The notes beneath the pieces are model-generated. The model saw only the letters and a program-made list of their open reading frames with translations. It did not search any database and had not been told where the DNA came from. The translations under genes were made by a program, and so were the position numbers. Shown piece after piece: positions 11,792-21,817 of a stretch of DNA of 64,000 bases. The DNA comes from Macrophomina tecta. Lineage: Eukaryota; Ascomycota; Dothideomycetes; Botryosphaeriales; Botryosphaeriaceae. Every line of letters begins with the position of its first letter. Within the stretch, counting starts at the first letter, position 1. The DNA lies in contig JAKSGN010000038.1 in NCBI GenBank assembly GCA_024180945.1, positions 1,426,001-1,490,000 on the forward strand, given 5' to 3'.

Positions 11792-12405
11792 GCTGCCGTC
11801 CGTTTAGCAGAGTATTTGGGACAGTTCAGACCGAATTGAGGATGGTTGGAAAAGGAATCTCGGACTTCAGGGTGGGAAGAGAAGATGTGAAGTGATGAAT
11901 ATATCACGGGACATATGTGCGCGACGGACGCTAGCGCGCAGGCCGTCCCACCGCGTACCCTATCAAGTGGGCTATCGAAGTTGATAGACAGTGAGTGGCT
12001 TTAATTGGTAGTGATTGGCAGCTCTGGAGACAACAGTCCCATGCTCTAGGCCCCAGGCAGTCAACGGGTTGCTCCAATAGGAAGGGCGAGGCGGCGTAGA
12101 TGGGGTATCGGCTTATCACCGGCGGGGGGCTGATCATGCCGATGGTTGCATTCGACGCTGTGCTACCCCGCCAACAGGAGCAAGGAGTGGTTGAGATAAG
12201 AGCAGATAAAGCCCGGAAAGCTTTATCTCAGAGCCTCTTGGCTCTTGCGCGCAGGGCGCTGCTGCTACGGTTCGGATGCGGCCCGGCGGGTGGCTTTTCT
12301 TGTCAGAAATTGTCAAAAACCTGACACTGTCTCTCTTTATCATACGCACAAGCCTCAGATGTCACTGCGGACATGGGAAAACTTTGCACTGCGAGTAGAT
12401 ATCCT
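11792..12405. other. Intergenic region with permease promoter
   Basis: The 614-base gap lies between the permease start and the stop of the RNA cyclase gene, both on the minus strand. It contains the GATA-type sites listed separately. No gene was recognised. Confidence 0.6.
12112..12228. promoter_or_regulatory. GATA-site cluster with 9-bp inverted repeat
   Basis: AGATAAAGC (12204-12212) and GCTTTATCT (12220-12228) form a perfect inverted repeat with a 7-base spacer, so two GATA cores face each other. Another GATAAG lies at 12195-12200 and CTTATC at 12112-12117; weaker cores occur at 11961-11987. GATA factors of the AreA/Gln3 type bind HGATAR and activate nitrogen-catabolic genes, including Dal5-type permeases. 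The cluster is 320-440 bases upstream of the permease start, so the gene assignment is an inference. Confidence 0.5.
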
Positions 12406-13740
12406 TCATGGAAACCTTCTGGTCCTCAGGGGCAAGACGATGGGACTCGTCACGGTCGCGTTCGCCTGAGCAGGCATTTCCTTCCTAACCCGACTTTCTA
12501 GAGAAGGCGAGCGGCGAGCAGCGGAAATTGGCACTCCAAGAGGAGGTTGATCCCTCAAAGACCGCAGACTTGCACTCTTGCGGAGCAGCTTCTTCGCCTG
12601 CATACGTCCTCTTTCCGCAAACCGTTCGCCAGCCGCGAAACCAACGCCTTGACAGCCGCCCTGCCCATCAAAGCGAGCCCCTAGAAGCTTCTCCACTACC
12701 CACTCTGCCGTCCGAGCATGCAAGCTGGGCTCCAGCCTGTCGCCCTTCTCGTCTCGGCCCCCATCGACGAAGCTCTTGCCGTCGGCAAGGCCCTGGAAAA
12801 CGACTAGCTGGTCCCGCATATACACATCAACGCATCCACCATGCTTGATCTCAGAGACCAACTCGGCAGTCACCGCTTTTATGTGCGAAATGATAGCTGG
12901 GACGGTGCCTCTGACCCTGCCCTCGTACAGCCCGCCGCGGCCGAGCCTGTACCCATTGCTCGTGGTGGCAACTATCAGAAGGTACGGAATTTTATGCGGG
13001 CGGTCCTCGAAGTCAATAGTTAACGCACTTTCGTCCAGATCCGGGAAGCTCGTGCGGAGAGCTTCAGAGAGCTCCCTTTCAGCTACGGCTCGGTGGCGCG
13101 ACATTAACACGAGGGTGGCCTTTACGCTGGCTACGGACCCCCGATTTTCGAGCCTGAAAGGCTGCAATTTCTGGCCTGGTGCGAGAGGGTTGATCTTGAA
13201 TGTAATATCAGCTGGGGTGCTGATGCCCGCTGCCCAGCATCTTCCGTTGAGTGTTGCTGAGATTTCCGGCAAACCAATGCGGGCGAGAGTGGGTAGAAGG
13301 ACCTGGTCGATGTAGTCGTATGCTGGCGATAGCGGGACATTTGTACCTCCACGAATTTTGATGGTGAAAGGCTCGGCGGAGGACGAGCTGGCAAAGAGGA
13401 TAAAAGGGAGGATCGCCTGGAAGACCAGGGCAATGCTGCCAGCGCTCCCGATGGGAATCAGATTGGGCATCTGGGAAGATGCGATCTGGCCAAATACTTC
13501 GGCTGGTGGGAAGAAGTCGAGAGTCTGGCTTTGCTGCCGAGCACCGATTGTCAAGGCGTTGCTTGCGGAGGTGAGCCATCGTACGGCGGCAAGATGCTGT
13601 AACTTGAGTCCCGGTTTGCCTCTTCGCTTGGCGCGGATGCGCGTGATACGAAGTGGTTGTCCGGTAAGAGCAGAGAGGCCGATGGAAATCCTGAGGAGCT
13701 GGCCGCCTCCTTCGAGAGTGGTGCCGTCAATGCAAGCCAT
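12406..13740 (-). CDS. RNA 3'-terminal phosphate cyclase (RtcA type)
   Basis: A single exon of 444 residues starts at MACIDGTTLEGGGQLLRI. The enzyme uses ATP to turn RNA 3'-phosphates into 2',3'-cyclic phosphates. The N-terminal RTC fold is visible (EGGGQLLR, KPGLKLQHL, GSAGS), as is the inserted domain around residues 180-275 and the C-terminal GGCVDVYMRDQL. His341 in PSLHARTAEW matches the active-site histidine that is adenylylated in RtcA; the inactive paralogue Rcl1 of ribosome assembly lacks it, so RtcA is the better call. The frame is open upstream to 13947, but that extension is proline-rich and unlike the family, so the start at 13740 is preferred. After about residue 380 the tail is basic and Ser/Arg-rich, longer than usual. 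Confidence 0.92.
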   Translation of the reverse strand: MACIDGTTLEGGGQLLRISIGLSALTGQPLRITRIRAKRRGKPGLKLQHLAAVRWLTSASNALTIGARQQSQTLDFFPPAEVFGQIASSQMPNLIPIGSAGSIALVFQAILPFILFASSSSAEPFTIKIRGGTNVPLSPAYDYIDQVLLPTLARIGLPEISATLNGRCWAAGISTPADITFKINPLAPGQKLQPFRLENRGSVASVKATLVLMSRHRAVAERELSEALRTSFPDLDESALTIDFEDRPHKIPYLLIVATTSNGYRLGRGGLYEGRVRGTVPAIISHIKAVTAELVSEIKHGGCVDVYMRDQLVVFQGLADGKSFVDGGRDEKGDRLEPSLHARTAEWVVEKLLGARFDGQGGCQGVGFAAGERFAERGRMQAKKLLRKSASLRSLRDQPPLGVPISAARRSPSLESRVRKEMPAQANATVTSPIVLPLRTRRFP

Positions 13741-14390
13741 GGCGGGCAGGTTTGTCGAGTCTGGACGCGGCACCGGCGTGCGATACTGAAGGAAGGTTTG
13801 CAGCGGAAACAGAGGTGAAATACTCCAAGAGGATCCTGACCAGCAGCATGTATGCGGGGTGCCAGCGCACGTTGAGTCAATAGGAAGCGAAGGAGTCACG
13901 CAGCGCAGCCACGCTGGTGCCTGGGTGTGCTGGGGGGCTGCATCCATCCATTGGCGTTGCTATGACCACCTTCAGTCGATGTCCGGGCCGAAGGGGGCGG
14001 CCCAGCCCATCACGGTTTGCGTCCGGCGATGGGGGCCGACGTGTGCGACGGCATGGTGTTTGGGGAGGGGCGAGGGACGGAAGAGCAGCCGAGCAGGCAA
14101 GGCGACGCGCAGGCGGCGGCAGGGATCGGCCGGGGAGACTCTCGCGTCGACGCTGCCAGGACCCTGGCCGTTGATCCATCCCCGCCTGCGCTGTGACGTC
14201 GATGCCCATCTGCCCTTTGTCCTACCGCCAAAAACTTGCTATCCCGCCTTCGCCGTATAAAATTTTAAGTCTGTCGAGACGCATCTAATCCTTCCACTTA
14301 CTGCGCTTACCAAAGTCCTTCTATTACTTTCAGACTACCCCGATAAGTCAACGCGTCCATTCCACAACCCGGAGACAAGAAACCACAGCC
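13741..14390. other. Divergent promoter region
   Basis: The region separates the RNA cyclase gene from the small gene at 14391, which point away from each other. It is GC-rich in the middle. TATAAAA at 14256-14262 lies 135 bases before the right-hand ATG. No gene was recognised. Confidence 0.5.
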
Positions 14391-14840
14391 ATGTCGACCT
14401 TTCCCATCATCTTCAACATCGACGGCTCCACCCGTCATGAGCTGCTCCTCATCTCCCCCTCCACCTCCCTCGCCGACCTGTCCTCGAAGATCGAAGACAC
14501 CGCCTCCGCCTCGCCCAACTGCCAGGAGTTCATGGCCAAGTACGCGAAGAAGAAGGGGCCCCAGCACGTCGAGAGCATCAAGGTGCGCTGGGCCATGGCT
14601 GGCCGCGACCACAAGACCTTCCCCGGCAGCACCGTCCTCACCGACGACAACATCGAGGCCGCCCTCAGCCTGATTGAGAAGAGCGGCGTGGGCAAGGACG
14701 TGCTGGAGGTCAAGCTGTCGGAGCCCGAGGAGAAGGAGGGCGAGAAAGCGTAGGTAGGCGTCTTGATGCCGCAGTCATTGGTCAAGGGAATCTGAGTACT
14801 GACCGTGTCGCTTTGCAGACTTCCGGACCGAACCAAGTAA
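14391..14840 (+). CDS. Small acidic-tailed protein of unknown function
   Basis: Exon 1 (14391-14749) and exon 2 (14819-14840) give 126 residues ending EKALPDRTK. The 69-nt intron has GTAGGT, a TACTGAC branch and TTGCAG, so splicing is well supported; without it a TAG two bases into the intron ends the protein at EKA (120 residues). The sequence starts MSTFPIIFNIDGSTRHELLL, has no signal peptide or membrane helix, and ends in a Glu/Lys-rich tail. Alternating hydrophobic residues at the start (FPIIFNI, HELLLI) and a helix near LADLSSKIED suggest a small alpha/beta, possibly ubiquitin-like fold, but this is only an impression. Codon use is strongly biased to C/G in third positions, as in well expressed fungal genes. 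A TATA box is present upstream. Confidence 0.75.
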
Positions 14841-16383
14841 TGCCCTGTTCACGGGGAGGAAGACTGGACGAGGTTCACAACGATTACGCCACTATCATGC
14901 AGAATAAGGGACATCTTTTTGCTGAGCGATTTCTGCGTTTTACGAAAAATATAGTTTAACTGCAAATATGTATTGAAGAGCCAGTTCTGTTGCTTTGAGT
15001 CCCAACTCACCACGATTAAATCACCTCACATGAGTTACCGCTTTTGCTCTCTCAGGCAGAAGACTGCATTCAATGGTTTGAAATTTCGAACAACAGCCTG
15101 GACGAACCGGACTTGAAGCCACCATGTCTACTCTTAGATGTTGCAGTGTTCCGCATCCTGGAATCCATCTGCAGACCGCCACAGCGAAGGCACACCCAGA
15201 ACACCGGCCAGCTTGCGTCACCCAGCACATAATCACGCCAGACAAAGTACTTACTTATCCACCTTGGAGTTGAGACCATACAGCAAGATAGCTTCATACC
15301 ATCCCCACTACCAAAGCCATGACGGGCGCCCTCCAGTGACAGTCACTCCTCCTACCACGCAACCCCCCTCCCCACCCCTTCAACCCCTTCCACAAAGGTA
15401 GACCGCGCCTCCCTCATCCTCTTCCGCCCAGGTGACCCGTTTCACTCACCGACAGCACCACACCGCCACTTGTTACCTCCCCATTTCCCAAACCTTACCG
15501 CAAGGCACCAGTCATCCCGCAAAGCCATGACCACAGTGGCAGTGCAACGACCCCCATCTTGCGCAACAAAATCTCCGAGCCCCACCTGCTCCGATCCTTT
15601 TAGTACATGAGCCTAAACGGCAATCCTGCTCAACGGCGTGCGTGACACGGCGTGCACATTGCGGTGTGGCTGAGCATGCGCGCACCACCTCCACCATTCC
15701 GTGTCTGCCTTGCTCTAGGTAGCGATCGTCTGCAATAGAGCAGCATCGCCAGGCACACAACATCGACATGGGCCCACCGAGAGGAAAAAAGTTTAAAAAA
15801 AAAAAAAGTCTCGTTTTTGCCAGTGATGCAGGGTATGTATGCTTGTGATGCTAAGTGGCTGCTAACGGCCTGTCGTTCGTGTCCGGGGAAGGCGGCCGGG
15901 CTGTGCAGGAGGCACAGGCAGTAATAGTATGATGACGACCATGGTCCAGACTTCTCTGCTAGACAGTAAGCCCGGGGCTGTGGTAGAATGAACACAAGCT
16001 TTCTCATGTCCTCAGCCTTGGAGGGACCTCATGCGACTGCATTAACAAATTAAAAAAGAAAAAGAAAAGGAACATCATGTCTCAAATGATTTCATTTCAC
16101 CGCCTGCATCTGCTCTAGCACGGCGCATTCCTTCTTTCTCATAACTTGGAAAAATCTGTGATGATGGCATGTCCATCTATTCTTGACTTAGTACCGTTCC
16201 TTATCTCCCACTTTTTTTTTTTTTTTGGTTCGTTCATATGCATAATTTCGTCTTCCTACACGTACCGCCCATCGGCCACGACACTCCCATCACAGGGATA
16301 ATCTCACCGCAAGCTGCACTGCCTCGTCTAAGGCGTACATGAGGCGCAAGCATAAGTGGTGGTGTTCTTTTTCGGCACACCAC
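14841..16383. other. Intergenic region between converging genes
   Basis: About 1.5 kb with several A- and T-runs (near 15796, 16050 and 16200) that fit 3' UTR ends of the two converging genes. Short frames exist, but none resembles a protein. Confidence 0.5.
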
Positions 16384-18631
16384 TTACATGCGCTCAACAG
16401 GGGTGATGCCCAGCAAAGAGAGACCGTTCCTCAGAACCTGCCTGGCAGACACATACAGAGCTAGACGAGCCTTCTGGACCGATTCCTCGGAGCCGATAAC
16501 CTGCAGGTGGTCATACGAGGAGCTGACGGCGTGTGTCATCTTGAATAGGTAGGTCAGGACGGTGGCGGGCTCCTGCTTCTTGAGGGTATCGTTGAAGACG
16601 TCAGGCCACTGCGCAATCAGCCTGACGAGGTCGATGGCGTGCTTCTCCTTGAGCAACGACAGATCCGCATTGACGAGGTCCTCCTCCTTGATGCCCGCCT
16701 TGCGGACGATGCTGCACAGACGAGCGTGAGCGTACTCGAGGTAAGGGCCGGTGTCACCCTCGAATGAGGTCATGCGGTTCAGGTCGAAGTCATAGTTGTT
16801 GATGCGCTTGCCCTTCATGTCCTGGACCATGACGGCCGAGATACCCAGGATGTCAGCCGTCTTCTCCGGATCCTCGACCTGCTCGTACTTGGCCTGGTTG
16901 CCCTTCATGACCTCGTGCATTTTCTCGCCGACGATGTTCAACACCTCGTCGAGCGCCTTGGCCGTACCCAGACGAGTCGACATCTTGTTGACCATACCGA
17001 AATTGACGTGCTGGCACTTCTCAGCAATGTCCTTACGGCCCATCAACTCAATGATCTTGAAGAGCTGAGCCAGGTGGAGGTCCTGCTGCGTGGCAACGAC
17101 GTAGATCATCTTGTCGAAGTTGTAGGTGTTGTAACGCTCGACGGCAGCGCCGATATCGCGGGTCAGGTAGAGGGAAGTGCCGTCCTTCTTCTTGACAAGA
17201 GCCTTGCCCAGCTTCTTGTTGTGCTTGGTGAGGTCAACAATGACAGCGCCCTCGGAGTTCTCAGAGGTACCCGAAAGCTCCAATTGCTTGGCCGCATCGT
17301 CCATGCTCTCATTCTTAACCTGAGACTCGCCGGAGTAGACATCATACTGCACGTTCAAGCGGGCGTAAGACTTCTCGAGGGCTTCAATCGAGACATCACG
17401 GCACCACTTCCAGAACTCCATCGCCTCCTTATCACCTTCCTCCATGCGCTTGAAGTAGTCGCGAGCCTGCTGGCTGACACTCTTCGCGGCCAGCTCGTCA
17501 ACCTCAGCCTGGACCTTGGCGGCCTCGTCCTCCTTGCCCTGCTTTTTCAATTCGGCGATGGAATCTTGCTTCTGCTTAATCTGCTCGTCCTCCTCCTTCT
17601 GGACCTTGGTCATGGCTTGGTACACCTCGACCAAGTGCTTAATGGGGTCGGCCTTCAACTTGGCCTCGTCGCCATACTTTCCGTAGCCAACAGCAAGAAC
17701 ACCGTATTGCCTACCCCAGTCGCCCAGGTAGTTCATGCGGATGACCTCCCATCCTGCACCCTCGTACAGCTTTGCCAAGAAACCACCAATGATTGTGCTG
17801 CGGAGATGCGCGTAACCGAAGGGCTTCGCAATATTGGGCGAGGAGAACTCGATGATGATCTTCTTGCGACCCTTGGAAGGATCGGACGGATCCTTCAGGC
17901 CATTGGTGGGGTTAAGGCCGAAGGAGTCGCGGCTCTTAAGGATGGTGGGAACAACGAGGCTGGTCAGCGGGGCGGACTTGAAGAAAAATTGGAGGAAGGG
18001 CCCGGCGACGGTGGGCTTCTCGACAAGAGGCGATTCAGGGAACTGCATGGCGGAGTAAGCCTCGTGTATCTATGCAGTCAGTGGGGCGGTACAAGTATAC
18101 CTTGTCAGCAATCTCCTTGGCGAGCTCATCGGGCTTCTTGCCCTTAATCCTGAGAGCAGGGACCGCCATGGTCAGATCGCCCTTGTCCAGTGACTGGGTC
18201 CATTGGATGGTAGGATATATGATCTTTTGGTCAACGCCACTGGCCTGGGCGAGCAGCTCGGTGATGTGAGAGCGGTAAATGTCGAAGGGATTCAGCTCAG
18301 GATGCGTGTCAGGTGCCCTAGGGACCTCGGCGAGGCCGAAGCTCTTCAGCGTCGAGGCAAGCTCCTCGACGGAGGGGGCTTGAGTGAGAGCCTGCGCCAT
18401 CGTGAGTGTGCGGCGGGGGAGCAGCTGGCTGCGGTACAGCAGCTGGTGGTTCGGCGCGGGAGGGCGGTGTTGGAGGCGCGGTGCGAACAGGGCAATGGCT
18501 CGGCGCGGTGGTCGAGAGGGCTGGCGGAAGAGGGCGTGAAGGCTAGAGGAGTCCAAGGTCCTTCGTGGAAGACGGCGTAGGGTTTGCATACAGCGTTGAA
18601 ATGCAAGTGGGGGCGGCCGCAAGTCAGTCAT
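16384..18631 (-). CDS. Arginyl-tRNA synthetase
   Basis: Exons 18101-18631 and 16384-18042 give 729 residues from the first ATG, or 652 from ATG 18400. The enzyme charges tRNA-Arg. The sequence follows yeast cytosolic ArgRS throughout: N-terminal add-on domain (GVDQKIIYPTIQWTQSLDKG), EFSSPNIAKPF, RMNYLGDWG, KYDVYSGESQ-like YDVYSGESQVKNESM, LYLTRDIGAA, NFGMVNKMSTRLGT, MVQDMKGKRINNYDF, FEGDTGPYLEYAHARL, and the C-terminus LLGITPVERM. The 58-nt intron (18043-18100) is placed so that ADK joins FPESPLVEK, as in the family; acceptors nearer the donor would add nine residues. The first 77 residues hold 15 Arg and only 2 acidic residues, like a mitochondrial leader. The first signature motif reads GYAH instead of the usual HxGH. 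Confidence 0.96.
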
Positions 18632-19379
18632 CGCACAGGTACCCGCGCGCCCGCCAAAATTTCTTTCCGGGCCTCACCAGCCACTCCGGGCCCTCACGCC
18701 CCGCACGTCACTGGCCAGCTGTTCTGCTGTGGCTTAGCCACAATCTGACCCAGACACACTATAGTCGTAGCATAATCCACCTGCGGCGGTGAACAGCCCT
18801 GAAGAGGCCCTGCTGCGCCATTGGCCTCGGAGAAGGGTCAATAGCGCCGCCGTATGTAAGCGTGAGTCGGAACAGCGGCACTGTCTCGTTCTTGGCCCAA
18901 CTCCATTGAAGCAGCACGCGCGACATATGTAATATTGTAGCCAGCATCCGAAGCTCCCAAAGGTGGCTTCATGCAGTGAGGACAACAGCGACGCGCTGCT
19001 CGAGCGCATGCTCGAGTGTTGGCACAAGTTGGGGGCGATTATGGCGTGGCAGTCATTCGCTCCTGCGCATGTGCCTACCGAAGCTGGCGTCGACGAACGT
19101 CGCCCCTGGAAATAGCTCGTGACCGGGAGTGAGGCTGGGCACAGTCAGCCCCGCAGAGACTGCCTCGTGGCCTTGGAGTGGCTGCTGCCTTGACGGACGC
19201 AAATGGGCACACACGCAGGTCCAATAAGTACCGCTCGGGTTCTTTGTTACACAACCACCGACCACCGACTTCATTCGATCTTAGCGGACCGTGTTTCTTC
19301 CACCACTCCCAACCCCCAAACAATACAATACCCCGCTTTCGCCAATCTCACGACAGCGATCTCTTCATCATCTACAACA
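18632..19379. other. Divergent promoter region
   Basis: The region separates the ArgRS gene (minus) from the deoxyribosyltransferase-like gene (plus). A CTCGAGC/GCTCGAG inverted repeat with a 4-base spacer lies at 18999-19016. The last 100 bases before 19380 are C/A-rich with few G, as in a fungal 5' leader. No gene was recognised. Confidence 0.5.
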
Positions 19380-19880
19380 ATGGCTACTGTACCCAGCACC
19401 AACTCCTCGGCCAAGCCCCAGGCCATTGAGTTCCAAGCCCCCAAGCCTGTCACCTTCCAGGGCAAGTCCGTCTTCCTGGCCGGCTCCATCGAAATGGGCG
19501 CGGCCGAAGACTGGCAGCAAGTCATGGTCTCGCGGCTCGCCCCGCTGCCCATCACCATCCTCAACCCGCGCCGGCCCGACTGGAACAACGACTGGAAGCA
19601 GTCGGCGTCGGATCCGCGCTTCCGCGAGCAGGTCGAGTGGGAGCTGGACATGCAGGAGGCCGCCGACGTCATCGCCATGTACTTCGACCCCAACACCAAG
19701 GCCCCCATCTCGCTACTCGAGCTCGGCCTGTTCGCCGCCTCCGGCAAGATGGTCGTCTGCTGCCCGGACGGCTTCTACCGCAAGGGCAACGTCGAGCTTG
19801 TGTGCGAGCGCGCCAAGGTTCCCCTGGTCAACACCCTCGACGAGCTGATCGAGCGTGTCTCCGAGAGGCTCAAGGCTTGA
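19380..19880 (+). CDS. Nucleoside 2-deoxyribosyltransferase-like protein
   Basis: A single exon of 166 residues. Family members cleave or exchange the N-glycosidic bond of deoxynucleosides or related nucleotides. VFLAGSIEMG (residues 31-40) is the glycine-rich start of the fold, DW at 44-45 follows, and NPRRPDW and WELDMQEAADVIAMYF form the conserved middle. SLLELG (111-116) holds Glu114 at the position of the family's catalytic glutamate. There is no targeting signal; a cytosolic enzyme is likely. The start at 19380 follows an ACAACA leader; the frame stays open upstream for 177 bases, but that stretch is leader-like. The fungal substrate is unknown, so only the family is claimed. Confidence 0.87.
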   Translation: MATVPSTNSSAKPQAIEFQAPKPVTFQGKSVFLAGSIEMGAAEDWQQVMVSRLAPLPITILNPRRPDWNNDWKQSASDPRFREQVEWELDMQEAADVIAMYFDPNTKAPISLLELGLFAASGKMVVCCPDGFYRKGNVELVCERAKVPLVNTLDELIERVSERLKA

Positions 19881-21601
19881 GAAAGAGAGATCAACAGAGT
19901 TGAGACACAGTCCGACCTTTGGCTTGGGAGTTTTCAAGTACGAGGCGGGCGTGGGGGGTTGAGAGAGGGGGCAGGTAGGCTGATTAGATGAGGGCGTTTG
20001 GGCATCACGGCGCAAAATGGAGTGGGCTGTTGGGCCGATGTTCAGGTTTAGATACGTTCCCCTTCCCTAACGTCTTGCCCTTGTTTCTTCGACGTCATGC
20101 TTCATGATATCCTTGTTCCTCTCCGAAACTTCACTGGGCGGCGACATCCATTCTCAATTCACTTCTGTTCGCTATTACATTCTTGGTGGGCATTTCACAC
20201 GTCCCTGCCTGTCAATACCTGCCATGTAGTCCTCAGCATGCCAGCAAATATATCACCCAAGCCTAGAACACATGGTGATGACGCAGCAAACGTGATAGCG
20301 GGGTAAAGCGATAGCACGGGATCAATAAGGCTGAGCAGGAGGAGGGGTTATTACTGCCTAATGCCTAAATCACGCAATCGGGCTTTCCAAAGGGCCAACA
20401 ACCATCACAGCTACCGGCCCGCGGAGCCGGATGCGACACAAAGGAAAAACAAAATCTCACTGCATTATCTCTCTTTTTTCTCCGTTCTTATCCCGGAGAG
20501 AGTCCGGTGCAACACGCTGTTTCTCTCCTTGCATGTCTCATCACCCAAGGAGGGCTCGGGTCGGGCAAGAGTGACTCGATCTCTCGCTTCCAAGAAAGGC
20601 AACAAGTCATGTACAGCAGGTAATTGCTTCTCTGTATTGAGTGTTATTATCCAAGCGGAATTGTCTTGCACAGCTCTCCGTTCATCTTTTTGTGCCTCGT
20701 GCAGATGCGTCGAACCTCGTCATTCTGACCCCGCTCAAGCGTTCTGTTACAATGTGCTAACCCCGGCTCAACTGGTCACAAAACTCCCGACATCCCGTAT
20801 TCGCCCTTGCTTCATGCTCAAGATATCGCCTTAACCAAGCGAAGTTGGAACTCCCTCAATAACGGCTCACAGCATCGCTTCCGGAGAGAATGGAGTGGAA
20901 CGCTCACGTACAGAACCTAATTGAAGCCTTCGGAAAGGAACTAATAAGAAATGCTTATTGAGTAAAGGGCTTCGTGAGAAGAATGTGTATTGTATAGGAT
21001 CACAGAAAATCATCAACCCGCTCAATTGCCCCAAAGGCTCGCCAACAAAGAATGCTAAGCAAGATCCGCCCACCCACTTTTGAATTCAGCTGCAATGCGA
21101 TCTATAGAACGCACTGAAGGTGAACAGATGCTGCGGATGAAATCCAAGTGAAAGCTAAACACAACTATGATGAAGGGCTTCGTGAAAAAGGTAGAACGTA
21201 GGTGTAATCAGGTAGATTGGACGCTGCCGTGAGAGATGAAGCCGCAACGACGAATTCAGTGATTGCATATCGCGGTAACGGTGTTGCGGTAGATGGTCGC
21301 TACTCGCAATAACTTATGCGGCCAAAAATTGAAGCGTCGTTGAAGTATTTGGTAGTAAATGTGGTCGTTCGTGTCGTGATCATCGGCCGTAAGTCGTGAT
21401 CGTCCCATGCTATCTCTGCTGACCGAGAATAGAAGAAGCAACTTTTCCTTTTTTGATCCTCTTGCAAGAAACGTCTTTTTTTTTTTGCCATCCAAAAAAA
21501 AATTTTTTGGCAGGCTCAAGCCGCCGTTGTTCATGCCCGACGGCTGGAGACAAAATTTTCCGAGGAAAGCAGGACCGCCCAATGAGGAAGGCTTTTGAGA
21601 A

Positions 21602-21638
<37 letters not shown>

Positions 21639-21817
21639 GGGAAAAGTGAAATATACGGAAAAGAAATGGACAGCGCAAAGGGGATATCAAATAGCCGACG
21701 AAAAACCAAAACCCAAGACATCAGTCGTGAAAACCAATCCGAAATGCCCATCTTGCCGATACATATCCTGCATAATCATGTCAAAGCCAACACACTCTCA
21801 ATCCAAATGGTGCAGTT
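19881..21817. other. Intergenic region with GA microsatellite
   Basis: About 1.9 kb between two converging genes, A/T-richer than its surroundings. It holds an AG dinucleotide repeat and several A- and T-runs near 21475-21505. A 157-codon frame at 20361-20834 was examined and has no protein-like features. Confidence 0.5.
21605..21636. repeat. (AG)n microsatellite
   Basis: About 16 consecutive GA/AG units on the plus strand, 180 bases beyond the stop of the gene at 21818-23800, within or just past its 3' UTR. Confidence 0.95.

Noticed and set aside
13741..13947. N-terminal extension of the RNA cyclase
   Set aside because: The frame is open, but the residues are Pro/Ser/Thr-rich and the family starts at MACIDGTTLEGGG.
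18070..18100. 31-nt intron for the ArgRS gene
   Set aside because: A GT...CTGAC...TAG of 31 nt fits the frame, but the acceptor 27 bases further on gives a normal 58-nt intron and the family-typical join ADK-FPES.
16915..18147. 410-codon open frame on the plus strand opposite ArgRS
   Set aside because: It is the mirror of a strongly codon-biased gene; the Leu/Val-rich product has no family resemblance.
20361..20834. 157-codon frame in the 20 kb spacer
   Set aside because: Codon use and composition look random; no splice partners or family similarity.
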